Positions 8,318 through 16,806 of a stretch of DNA of 64,000 nucleotides are shown in pieces (positions within the stretch are counted from its first letter, which is position 1; the number at the start of each line of letters is the position of its first letter). A program made the translations under genes and the position numbers. The stretch covers positions 248,001 to 312,000 of the forward strand of contig NZ_JASJOU010000010.1 of assembly GCF_030068605.1 (NCBI RefSeq). The letters are read 5' to 3'. The DNA comes from Xanthocytophaga agilis (GTDB lineage Bacteria > Bacteroidota > Bacteroidia > Cytophagales > 172606-1). The notes below the pieces were generated by a model that did not search any database, had not been told where the DNA came from, and saw only the letters and a program-made list of their open reading frames with translations.

Positions 8318-11300
8318 ATGGAGAAGCCGTTTAAAGTATATACATCTTCAGCAGGTTCGGGAAAAACGTATACGCTAACCAAAGAATACCTGAAGCTCGC
8401 CTTAAAAAGTGATGACCCGTTTTATTTCAGGCATATTCTGGCTATTACCTTTACCAATGATGCGGCCAATGAAATGAAAGAACGGATTCTGGGTGCCTTG
8501 CGTGGGTTTGCAGATCCAGATTCCTTACCCGAAAACAAACGCCCTGGCAATCAACAGTTGTTGGATATCATTGTACAGGAACTGAACCAAATTGATCGTG
8601 TAGAGCCTCTCACTGAACAAATACTTCGCCGACGTGCCGGACGGGCATTTTCCCACATTCTTCACGATTATTCTGACTTTGCCGTCAGTACCATCGACAG
8701 TTTTGTAAACCGTCTGGTAGGTGCGTTTACTGAAGAGCTGGATATTCCCTTTAACTATGAAGTTTCGATGGAAGGCATTGAACTAGTATCCAATGCCGTA
8801 GACCGCCTCCTCAATCGGATTGGTCATGACGAGGAGAAGATATTGTCTGAAATGCTGGAAGCCTATGCACTGGAGATTACCGACGAAGGAAAAAGCTGGA
8901 ATGGATTACCGGATAATCTGGCAGAATTTGGAGCCCAGCTGCTCAGTGAAAAAGTAACAGAAGCCATGGATCGAATCAAACATCTCACGATGGATGATTT
9001 CAAAACAACACGGGCAATTATTGAACAACGCAAAGAAGAGCTTAAAACCAAAATAGCCGAATCAGCTCAAATGTCTTTGGAGACCATGCAGACGTATGGT
9101 TTGGATAGTAAATACTTCCAGCAGGGTCAACGAGGTATTTGGGGGTATTTTGACAAGAATGCCAACAATATAGATCGGGAGTTGGACAAAGAAGTATCTC
9201 CTACCCTTCAGGAGCTTTTTTATGCAGACGAATGGGCTAGTAAAACCACGAAGGAAGAAAAACGTCGAGCCATAGCAGAACTGCAACCCACACTATTCAG
9301 TGTGTTTGAAAATATCGAAAAAATGAAAGGAGACTGGCTGCTCCTTGAAAACATACTGCAACACTATTATAAACTGTCTGTTATTCATGAGATTAGCCAC
9401 GAGCTACGTCTGATTAAATCAGACAAAAATCAGGTACTGATTTCTGATTTCAATCAGGCACTGGTAAATATAATTCTGAAAGAGCCTGTACCATTTATTT
9501 ATGAACGGCTAGGCGAGAAATACAACCACATTCTGATTGATGAATTTCAGGATACATCTGTACTACAATGGAATAACTTGCTACCCCTATTGGAAAACGG
9601 TTTGGCTAAAGGACATTTCAGTCTGATTGTAGGAGATGCCAAACAAGCCATTTACCGCTGGCGGGGTGGTGATATGGAGCAGATTGTACACCTGTCTAAC
9701 AAGCGCTTTGACGTTTTGTTAAGCCGCCATCAGGAGCCAGACCTGCTCGGAGTTCGCTATGAGACTATTAATTACACGCTGGCCAAAGAACGACTCAATA
9801 CAAACTTTCGCAGTACCCGTGAAATTATAGAGTTTAACAACGATATATTCCGAACACTGGCGGATATGTATGGAGCTGACCGCCAGTTGCTGGCTGAAGT
9901 ATATGACGAATTTGCCTCTCAGGAAGTCCCTGCAACAGCCAAAACAGGTGGCCATATTGAAATTCAGTTTATTGATTCAGCGAAAGAAGACGATGATACA
10001 GCCGAAGACGGACTTTCTGCCTATGAGAGACGTACCCTTGAAGCTGTTTTACGCAATGTACAAGACGTACTGGAAGCAGGATATACTCACCGGGATATTG
10101 CAGTCTTATGTCGTCAGAACAAATATGCCCGTCTGGTTGCCAATTTCCTCAAAGATCGTGGTGTAGATATTATCTCACAGGACTCTTTATTGCTTCAGTC
10201 CTCACCTGCCATCTCTTTGCTGATTTCCTTTCTTAAAATATTACATTCGCCAGACGATACGTTGGCTCGATATGAGGCTTTACATCTTTTTTATCAGCAT
10301 ATCCTTCAGCAGATGCCTCAGCTTACTCCCAATGAATGGGAGGTCATGCGCAAAGGATCTTCTCTCAAGCCTTTATTCTCCCATCTGGAAGGAAAAGAAT
10401 ATTTTCTGAATCCTTTCCGGCTTCAGCAAATGGGGTTGTATGAACTCGGGGCGACACTGGTACAAACCTTCCGGCTGGCCGAACTGAACGGACAAACACC
10501 CTACATTTATCGTTTTCTGGATGTATTGCTCGATTTTTCAGTCAAACAAAGTAACCATCTGGGAGAATTTATGGACTTTTGGGAACGGAAAAAGGAGGTA
10601 TTGTATATTAATACGCCCAAAGACAAAGATGCAGTGACCGTTACCTCTGTCCACAAATCCAAAGGTCTGGAATATCCGATAGTGCTTGTTCCTTTTGCAG
10701 ATTGGGACATGTTTCCCAGACCCGGAGAGATATGGTGGATGAGCTTGGATACAAACCGATTATCCTATGAATCCCCTTATCTCAAAGACATTTCATTGCG
10801 GTCTACTCCTATCACACCTAAAAAGGAACTAACACGGACTCCCTTGCGGAAACAATACGAAGAAGATACGGAGAAGCTATTCATTGAGAATATGAATCTG
10901 TTGTATGTGGCTCTCACACGGCCTACAGACCGGCTTTACCTGTTAGGCAAAGAGTTTGACTTCTCCAAACGAACAGACCGCATCAATGTAAGTATGTTGC
11001 TACACGATTATCTGGACCAGAAGGAGTTATGGGAGCCTCACCGTCCGCACTATATTTTACGGGAAGGAACCCTAAAACCCACTCCTAAGGAGGTTGCACA
11101 GGAGAATGAAGTATTTCTGGTAACCAATGACCCAGTGGCAGACTGGCACAAGAAAGCCAGACTTCGCCGTATGGCCTCCCGAATGTTTGATACAGAAACT
11201 TTTGAAAAAGAAAGAGATCATGCTCAAAAGTTATGTGAAGCATTGCGTCATCTTGAGAGCGATGCACAAATTGAGCTTTGTCTGGATAAATTTGAAAGTG

Positions 11301-11653
11301 AAGGCAGTATCAGCGAAAGTGAACGAAATTCCTTTCGAAGAGATCTCGAGGAGATTATCAGTCAATCGGCTTTGCGACCTCACTTCTCTCCCAAGGCTGA
11401 GGTAAAGCCTGTGAAAGATATTCTTTCCAGACATACACTCAATCTGATTCCTCCGGATCGCGTCATTGTCAATGGAAGTGCTGTTACCATTATGAGTTAT
11501 ATATCGGGTGATTCTCAGGAGGATGCTGAAAAATTATTGAACCGATACGCTAAAGCATTAAGACAAATGGGCTATCAGGAAGTAGAAAAACTCATTGTCA
11601 ATACCCAGACACTGGAAGTAACAACCTTCACTACAGCTGTAGGAAGTATGTAA
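8318..11653 (+). CDS. AddA/RecB-like UvrD-family DNA helicase with degenerate nuclease domain
   Basis: About 1111 residues, a superfamily 1A helicase for double-strand-break processing. Motifs in order are Walker A SSAGSGKT (10-17), LIDEFQDTS (~406), VGDAKQAIYRWRGGD (~437), NFRST (~495), VTSVHKSKGLEYPIVLVPF (~773) and LLYVALTRPTDRLYLLG (~858). The C-terminus has the layout of an AddA-type PD-(D/E)XK nuclease: PPDRVIVNG, then a strand, then LLNRYAKALRQMGYQEVE. However, the expected DYK(T/F)G is replaced by SYISG, so the nuclease should be inactive. The frame extends to a TTG at 8297; the ATG at 8318 (MEKPFKVYTSSAGSGKT) is preferred. No addB-like gene is adjacent, so any partner nuclease must lie elsewhere. 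Confidence 0.88.
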   Translation: MEKPFKVYTSSAGSGKTYTLTKEYLKLALKSDDPFYFRHILAITFTNDAANEMKERILGALRGFADPDSLPENKRPGNQQLLDIIVQELNQIDRVEPLTEQILRRRAGRAFSHILHDYSDFAVSTIDSFVNRLVGAFTEELDIPFNYEVSMEGIELVSNAVDRLLNRIGHDEEKILSEMLEAYALEITDEGKSWNGLPDNLAEFGAQLLSEKVTEAMDRIKHLTMDDFKTTRAIIEQRKEELKTKIAESAQMSLETMQTYGLDSKYFQQGQRGIWGYFDKNANNIDRELDKEVSPTLQELFYADEWASKTTKEEKRRAIAELQPTLFSVFENIEKMKGDWLLLENILQHYYKLSVIHEISHELRLIKSDKNQVLISDFNQALVNIILKEPVPFIYERLGEKYNHILIDEFQDTSVLQWNNLLPLLENGLAKGHFSLIVGDAKQAIYRWRGGDMEQIVHLSNKRFDVLLSRHQEPDLLGVRYETINYTLAKERLNTNFRSTREIIEFNNDIFRTLADMYGADRQLLAEVYDEFASQEVPATAKTGGHIEIQFIDSAKEDDDTAEDGLSAYERRTLEAVLRNVQDVLEAGYTHRDIAVLCRQNKYARLVANFLKDRGVDIISQDSLLLQSSPAISLLISFLKILHSPDDTLARYEALHLFYQHILQQMPQLTPNEWEVMRKGSSLKPLFSHLEGKEYFLNPFRLQQMGLYELGATLVQTFRLAELNGQTPYIYRFLDVLLDFSVKQSNHLGEFMDFWERKKEVLYINTPKDKDAVTVTSVHKSKGLEYPIVLVPFADWDMFPRPGEIWWMSLDTNRLSYESPYLKDISLRSTPITPKKELTRTPLRKQYEEDTEKLFIENMNLLYVALTRPTDRLYLLGKEFDFSKRTDRINVSMLLHDYLDQKELWEPHRPHYILREGTLKPTPKEVAQENEVFLVTNDPVADWHKKARLRRMASRMFDTETFEKERDHAQKLCEALRHLESDAQIELCLDKFESEGSISESERNSFRRDLEEIISQSALRPHFSPKAEVKPVKDILSRHTLNLIPPDRVIVNGSAVTIMSYISGDSQEDAEKLLNRYAKALRQMGYQEVEKLIVNTQTLEVTTFTTAVGSM

Positions 11654-11776
11654 ACTACTTTAAGAGGTTATCTAAAATATCGTTCGAATATTCAAGGTAA
11701 AAAAACAAGGGTTTCCTTCGAAATCCTACTATTTTTACCGCGAAAATTCATATCACACTTCGTAAATTATACACTA

Positions 11777-12940
11777 ATGCATATTCAGCCCGCCAGCCGG
11801 ATGAATCTGGTACAGGAATACTACTTCTCTACCAAGTTAAAAGAAATTGCAGCAATGCAAAGTCGTGGCATACAAGTTATTAATCTGGGTATTGGCAGTC
11901 CGGATCTGCCACCCTCTCCTGAAACCATTACTACTTTAGGAGAAGCTGCTCAGAATCCAAAGAATCATGCGTATCAGAGTTATATTGGATCACCTGTATT
12001 ACGGGAAGCTTTCGCCAACTGGTATCATACCTGGTATGGTGTAACCTTAAATCCCGCCAATGAAATTTTACCTCTTCTAGGTTCAAAAGAAGGTATTATG
12101 CATATTGCTATGACCTATCTGGAAGCAGGAGATCAGGTATTAGTCCCCAATCCAGGTTATCCAACCTACCGTTCAGCCTCCTTACTGACAGGTGCAACCA
12201 TAGTAGACTATACTCTATCTGAAGAAAATGACTGGCTGCCTGACTTCGAAGAAATGGAAAAACAGGATCTGAGCCGGGTAAAGCTTATGTGGGTCAACTA
12301 CCCTCATATGCCAACAGGTGCACAGGCTAATACAGAGTTCTTTGAGAAACTAATAGCCTTTGGAAAGAAACATAATATTCTGATTGTCAATGACAATCCT
12401 TATAGTTTTATTCTAAATGACAAGCCTTTGAGCATTCTGTCAGTAGAGGGAGCCAAAGATATAGCACTGGAATTAAACTCGCTTAGCAAGTCTCACAATA
12501 TGGCAGGCTGGCGAATAGGCATGCTTGGTGGCAATCCAAACTTTATCGCGGATGTGCTCCGCTTTAAAAGCAATATGGACTCTGGTATGTTTTTACCAGC
12601 CCAGTTGGCTGCTGCCAAAGCCCTGCACAATCCTCCGGAATGGTATGATAAAGTAAACACTATCTATCGCGAACGGCAGCAAAAGGTATTTGAACTTCTA
12701 TGGCGCCTGGGGTGCGATTTCTCAGAAAATCAACAAGGTATGTTTGTGTGGGCCAAAATTCCGTCAACCTACAAAGATGGGTATACCTTATCCGATGAAA
12801 TATTGCAGAAAGCCCATGTATTTATTACTCCTGGTGGTATATTCGGATCACAAGGCAATAATTATATTCGTGCGTCCCTTTGCAGTGATGTATCTGTTTT
12901 TGAAGAGTCTATTGAGCGGGTAACTCTGGCATTGCAATAA
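11777..12940 (+). CDS. Class I/II PLP-dependent aminotransferase (DapL/DapC/AlaA-like)
   Basis: 387 residues, fold type I aminotransferase. It has the N-terminal INLGIGSPDLPPSPETI, HAYQSYIGSPVLREAFANWY and VPNPGYPTYRSASLLTGA. It also has the substrate/PLP loop NYPHMPTGA, the aspartate-tyrosine pair NDNPYSFIL, the Schiff-base lysine in LNSLSKSHNMAGWRIGM, and a C-terminal arginine in NYIRASLC. This is the aspartate aminotransferase superfamily branch that holds LL-diaminopimelate and alanine aminotransferases. The canonical NYPNNPTGA is NYPHMPTGA here, so the substrate cannot be assigned. A role in lysine/DAP synthesis would fit lysA in the same window, but they are not linked. A hairpin follows the stop. 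Confidence 0.8.
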   Translation: MHIQPASRMNLVQEYYFSTKLKEIAAMQSRGIQVINLGIGSPDLPPSPETITTLGEAAQNPKNHAYQSYIGSPVLREAFANWYHTWYGVTLNPANEILPLLGSKEGIMHIAMTYLEAGDQVLVPNPGYPTYRSASLLTGATIVDYTLSEENDWLPDFEEMEKQDLSRVKLMWVNYPHMPTGAQANTEFFEKLIAFGKKHNILIVNDNPYSFILNDKPLSILSVEGAKDIALELNSLSKSHNMAGWRIGMLGGNPNFIADVLRFKSNMDSGMFLPAQLAAAKALHNPPEWYDKVNTIYRERQQKVFELLWRLGCDFSENQQGMFVWAKIPSTYKDGYTLSDEILQKAHVFITPGGIFGSQGNNYIRASLCSDVSVFEESIERVTLALQ

Positions 12941-12949
12941 ACTTCATTC

Positions 12950-12985
12950 ACAGGAATCTTTGTGGATACTTACGAAGATTCCTGT
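12950..12985 (+). terminator. Hairpin after the aminotransferase gene
   Basis: An 11-bp perfect stem (ACAGGAATCTT 12950-12960 with AAGATTCCTGT 12975-12985) begins 10 nt after the stop. The tail is only weakly T-rich (ATTTA), so it may be an attenuator or a transcript-stabilising hairpin. Confidence 0.5.
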
Positions 12986-13031
12986 ATTTACCAGAGTTCA
13001 AATGTTGTCAGTATATCGTATCCCTGAATAT

Positions 13032-13973
13032 ATGAATCGACGCCATTTTCTCCAGGCCACACTGGCCACCAGTACTTTGTTAACGACTACTTCTGTATGG
13101 GCAAAACCCAAGTCAAAGATGCAGATCTGTGTATTTTCCAAACAATTACAGTGGGCCGACAGCTATCAGCATATGGCTGAGATAGCAGCTGAAATTGGCT
13201 TTGATGGTATAGATCTGACCGTTCGTCCGGGTGGGCATGTTTTGCCGGAACGGGTAACAGATGATTTGCCTAAAGCCCATGAAGCCATTAGAAAGGCAGG
13301 CTTAGCACTGCCAATGATTGTTACCCATCTTACCAAGGCAGATAGTGAAGCAGAAAATATTCTCAAAACAGCAGCCTCACTGGGAGTTCGTTATTATCGT
13401 ACAGGCAATTATTACTATAAACCACAGACTGACATACTCTCGCAACTCAGACAGTTCAACGTATCATTAAAGGAACTCTCCCTTCTGAGTCAGAAATACA
13501 AAATAGCAGGCTGTTATCAGAATCATGCCAGTATACCCCCAACTTTTTATGTAGGTGCTGCCATCTGGGATCTAAAAGAACTGCTCACTGGAATAAATCC
13601 GGACTGGATGGGAGTCCAGTATGATATCAATCACGCCACGGCTGAAGGAGGTGATAACTGGCCTATCAATCTGCAATTAATCGCACCCTATGTTCGAACG
13701 TTTGATATCAAGGATTTCTATTGGGACAGAAAAGAAGGCAAACGATTTAAACACCACTGTGCCTTAGGCGAAGGAACTGTAGATTTTAAGACCTACCTCC
13801 CTCTAGCCAAAAAATATCAGTTTACAGGTCCTGTTTCCATGCACTTTGAACAATCATTGGGAGGTGCTGAAAATGGCAATCGTACTCTCACGATAGATAA
13901 AAAGGAAGTCATTGCAGCTATGAAAAAAGATCTGCATACCTTGCGCACCTGGCTCGCTGAAAACGGATTTTGA
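13032..13973 (+). CDS. Tat-exported sugar phosphate isomerase/epimerase-like TIM-barrel protein
   Basis: 313 residues. The N-terminus MNRRHFLQATLATSTLLTTTSVWA is a twin-arginine signal (RRHFLQ) followed by a hydrophobic run and an A-x-A-like cleavage site. The mature part is an AP-endonuclease/xylose-isomerase-like barrel: IAAEIGFDGIDLTVRPGGHV, GVRYYRTGNYYY, YDINHATAEGGD (metal-binding Asp/His), TFDIKDFYWDR and HHCALGEGTVDF. A metal-dependent sugar or polyol isomerase acting in the periplasm is likely, with unknown substrate. An upstream in-frame ATG at 12960 lies inside the preceding hairpin and would bury the Tat signal; 13032 is clearly right. Confidence 0.85.
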   Translation: MNRRHFLQATLATSTLLTTTSVWAKPKSKMQICVFSKQLQWADSYQHMAEIAAEIGFDGIDLTVRPGGHVLPERVTDDLPKAHEAIRKAGLALPMIVTHLTKADSEAENILKTAASLGVRYYRTGNYYYKPQTDILSQLRQFNVSLKELSLLSQKYKIAGCYQNHASIPPTFYVGAAIWDLKELLTGINPDWMGVQYDINHATAEGGDNWPINLQLIAPYVRTFDIKDFYWDRKEGKRFKHHCALGEGTVDFKTYLPLAKKYQFTGPVSMHFEQSLGGAENGNRTLTIDKKEVIAAMKKDLHTLRTWLAENGF

Positions 13974-14277
13974 GTAATCCGTGATTCAGAGATTCTTTGC
14001 GGTAAACTATGTCTTCTAAAACCAGAATAAAGTACCTCTGTTTACCCAACGCTTTACTTTTCTCTATTACCATTATCCTCTCTCACCTATTTTACTATCT
14101 AACAACCACTTATCCTAATGGTAAACCATTAGTGGAATGGCATTGCTCAGACAGAAAAAATACTCAGTAAAGATCAGATATTTGTAGCAAAAACACATTA
14201 AAAATTCCAGAGCACAGAAATATCTATGGCATGAGATAGACACTGGACTCTGTTTTTGTCTAAGCCTCATTTCATTT
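13974..14277. other. 304-nt intergenic region
   Basis: It lies between two plus-strand genes. I see no ORF, tRNA or strong terminator here; it presumably holds the promoter of the DUF5916 gene. Confidence 0.4.
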
Positions 14278-16515
14278 ATGCGATTTCTCTACTTCATAAA
14301 CATCCTCCTTCTATTTATCCCTTTCATTTCTTATAGCCAGAATAGTGCAGCTATTTTTGCTCCGGATTCTATAAAACGAACCATTGAAGCAACAGAAATA
14401 CCCTCCAATCTAAGGATAGATGGAAAGCTGGAAGAAGAATGGAAGCTGGCCAAACCAGCTACTCAGTTTTTTCAGGTAGAGCCTTATCAGGGTAAAACAC
14501 TAAATTTCGATACAGAAATACGAGTGCTTTATAATAAGCAGTTTCTCTATATATCTGCTTTTAACAAAGACAGCTTAGGTAAAAAAAGTCTGCGGGTCCC
14601 TGATTTTCGAAGAGATTTTTCGTCTCGTTCTCATGATCATTTTGGGTTTTCGATTGACGGATTTAATGATAAGCGAAATGCCATGGTCATGGTCACCAAC
14701 CCATACAGCACACAACGAGATCTGCTAACATTTGACGATGTGTTATTTGATTTGGACTGGGATGGCCTCTGGCGCGTGCGTACACATCGTACTGATTCTG
14801 GCTGGGTAGCAGAATTTGCGATCCCCTGGCAAACATTACGTTACCCCAGAACAGACTCCACAAACCAATCCTGGGGAATAAACTTTTTTAGAAACCGCCG
14901 TTATTCCAATGAATATTCAAGCTGGAACCCTTTTCCCAGAGCCTTTAGTCCATCCCGTATGGACTATGCAGGAACTTTGATTGGTATTAAACCGCCACCA
15001 CCCTCTCCAAACATACGGATACAACCGTATTTGTTAGTCTCTACCAAAAATTCCAATGGTTCAGAGATTGGAGATCATACCTCGACAGAAGTAAAACCTG
15101 GGGGAGAAATTAAGTGGGCCATTAATCCGAATACAGTACTGGACATGACGTTTAATACCGACTTTGCCCAGGCCGATGTAGACAGACAAGTAAATAATAT
15201 TACCCGATTTGGGATCTTCTTTCCTGAAAGACGTCAGTTCTTTCTTGAGAATGCCAGCTTATTCGGGGTTGGACTGGCACCCAATGATGATCTTTCAGGA
15301 GGTTCTATGCGCATTCAACCATTTTTCAGTCGTCGTATTGGTCTGGATGATAGTGGAAATCCTATTCCTATTGATGCAGGCGCACGTATGGTATACAGAT
15401 CTCTGAAACGCAATGCAGGTGGGATTGTCATGCGACAGCGAGGTACAGATGGTAGCCCATTAACTCATTATGCCGTTGGACGATATGTAGAGAATATAGG
15501 TAAACAAAATCGTCTTGGGGGATTATTTACAATGAAACAGGTAGAATCTCTTCATGATACAATCAAAGGATATACACATTGGGTAGGAGCAGCAGATGGC
15601 TTCTTCCGGATCAATGAGTCAGCTTCCTTTAATTTTATGGTTATGGGCTCAGCCTCTGGTCGTCCCAATGATCAGGGGTTTGCAGCGTATGCACAATATT
15701 TCAGACGTACAAACAGATTGATTAGCTGGTGGACACAGTCTATTGTAACACAAAACTTTAATCCAGAAGTAGGGTTTGTATCTCGAAACGATGTTATTGC
15801 CACAACTCCTGGCTTCTTTTTTCTGGATCGGGGAGCTTGGATGCCTAAATGGTTACGTGGCTTTGAACCTGGACTGATGATAGAGATGTACCACAGAGCC
15901 ACTACAGGTGAGCTGATAGAATTTCAGTTTAACAGTAACCCTATATGGCTAAACCTGCAAAACGGAGGATTCTTTGGAATTCTAATCAATCCAACCTTTC
16001 AGCGACTGGGAGATATGGATGAACGCCCACTGGATATTACCATTAAAAATGGTGTGTATAAATATGTCAGAAGCTCTTTTTACAGCTCTTCTGACCCATC
16101 CCGGAAATTCACAGTACAATTGAATGGGGAAACAGGTGGATATTATGGTGGAAAGCTTCATTTCCTGGAGTTCTTTAGCCGATATTCCCCACTACCTCAT
16201 CTGGCATTTACTTTTCGTTATCAGGCTAATTTCTTTCGAAACGTTGGTTCTGAAAATTTTAGTGATGATGTACAGCTATATACAATTGATGGTCGTGTAG
16301 CACTGAATCCCAGACTACAACTGATTGGCTTTTATCAGAAAAATACATTAGGCAATCGTGATACCTGGAATGTGCGGTTGTCATGGGAGTTCAAACCCTT
16401 ATCCTTTCTGTTTCTGGTATATAATAATCGGGCATACACGGGCACAAAAAATCCGGTTGAACGCCAATATGAGCAGAATGTAATTGGCAAGATTACTTTC
16501 CTAAAGCAATTTTAG
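14278..16515 (+). CDS. DUF5916 outer-membrane protein with CBM9-like N-terminal domain
   Basis: 745 residues with a Sec signal (MRFLYFINILLLFIPFISYSQ). Residues ~35-220 form a carbohydrate-binding-family-9-like sandwich: IDGKLEEEWKLAKPAT, FDTEIRVLYNKQFLYISAFN, WRVRTHRTDSGWVAEFAIPW. The remainder is DUF5916, rich in amphipathic beta strands, and starts with RIQPYLLVSTKN and NTVLDMTFNTDFAQADVDRQ. FFPERRQFFLENASLFG follows. The protein ends in an aromatic strand (IGKITFLKQF), as expected for an outer-membrane beta barrel. Function is unknown; glycan or peptide handling at the outer membrane is often suggested. It is followed by a strong terminator. Confidence 0.85.
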   Translation: MRFLYFINILLLFIPFISYSQNSAAIFAPDSIKRTIEATEIPSNLRIDGKLEEEWKLAKPATQFFQVEPYQGKTLNFDTEIRVLYNKQFLYISAFNKDSLGKKSLRVPDFRRDFSSRSHDHFGFSIDGFNDKRNAMVMVTNPYSTQRDLLTFDDVLFDLDWDGLWRVRTHRTDSGWVAEFAIPWQTLRYPRTDSTNQSWGINFFRNRRYSNEYSSWNPFPRAFSPSRMDYAGTLIGIKPPPPSPNIRIQPYLLVSTKNSNGSEIGDHTSTEVKPGGEIKWAINPNTVLDMTFNTDFAQADVDRQVNNITRFGIFFPERRQFFLENASLFGVGLAPNDDLSGGSMRIQPFFSRRIGLDDSGNPIPIDAGARMVYRSLKRNAGGIVMRQRGTDGSPLTHYAVGRYVENIGKQNRLGGLFTMKQVESLHDTIKGYTHWVGAADGFFRINESASFNFMVMGSASGRPNDQGFAAYAQYFRRTNRLISWWTQSIVTQNFNPEVGFVSRNDVIATTPGFFFLDRGAWMPKWLRGFEPGLMIEMYHRATTGELIEFQFNSNPIWLNLQNGGFFGILINPTFQRLGDMDERPLDITIKNGVYKYVRSSFYSSSDPSRKFTVQLNGETGGYYGGKLHFLEFFSRYSPLPHLAFTFRYQANFFRNVGSENFSDDVQLYTIDGRVALNPRLQLIGFYQKNTLGNRDTWNVRLSWEFKPLSFLFLVYNNRAYTGTKNPVERQYEQNVIGKITFLKQF

Positions 16516-16552
16516 ACGCATCGTTCGTCTTATTAATTATTCTATTGAGCCT

Positions 16553-16579
16553 AACGCGTATTTTAAATACGCGTTTTTT
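16553..16579 (+). terminator. Rho-independent terminator after the DUF5916 gene
   Basis: Stem AACGCGTATT/AATACGCGTT (16553-16562 with 16566-16575) is followed by a run of T. It starts 38 nt after the stop and is a strong textbook hairpin. Confidence 0.88.
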
Positions 16580-16806
16580 AGTATCACAGCTCAGGTAAGA
16601 CTATTATTTTAGCAAGTATACTATCAGATTAAAGAAGTCCTGGCTATACCATTGATAAGATAAATTTACAAGTTAGTGTAAAAAAACATAGATTTCTCCC
16701 AAAAACAGGTTAGTTTTCTGGTTCTATTATTGAGTCTCTAAAGCTACTTTATATAAAAGCAGTTCTCTTTCACTTTAATCAATTCATTTTCATCCAACAA
16801 ACCCAC

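Noticed and set aside
12960-13031. Longer N-terminus for the Tat TIM-barrel protein
   Set aside because: The extra 24 codons start inside a hairpin and would place the RR signal internally.
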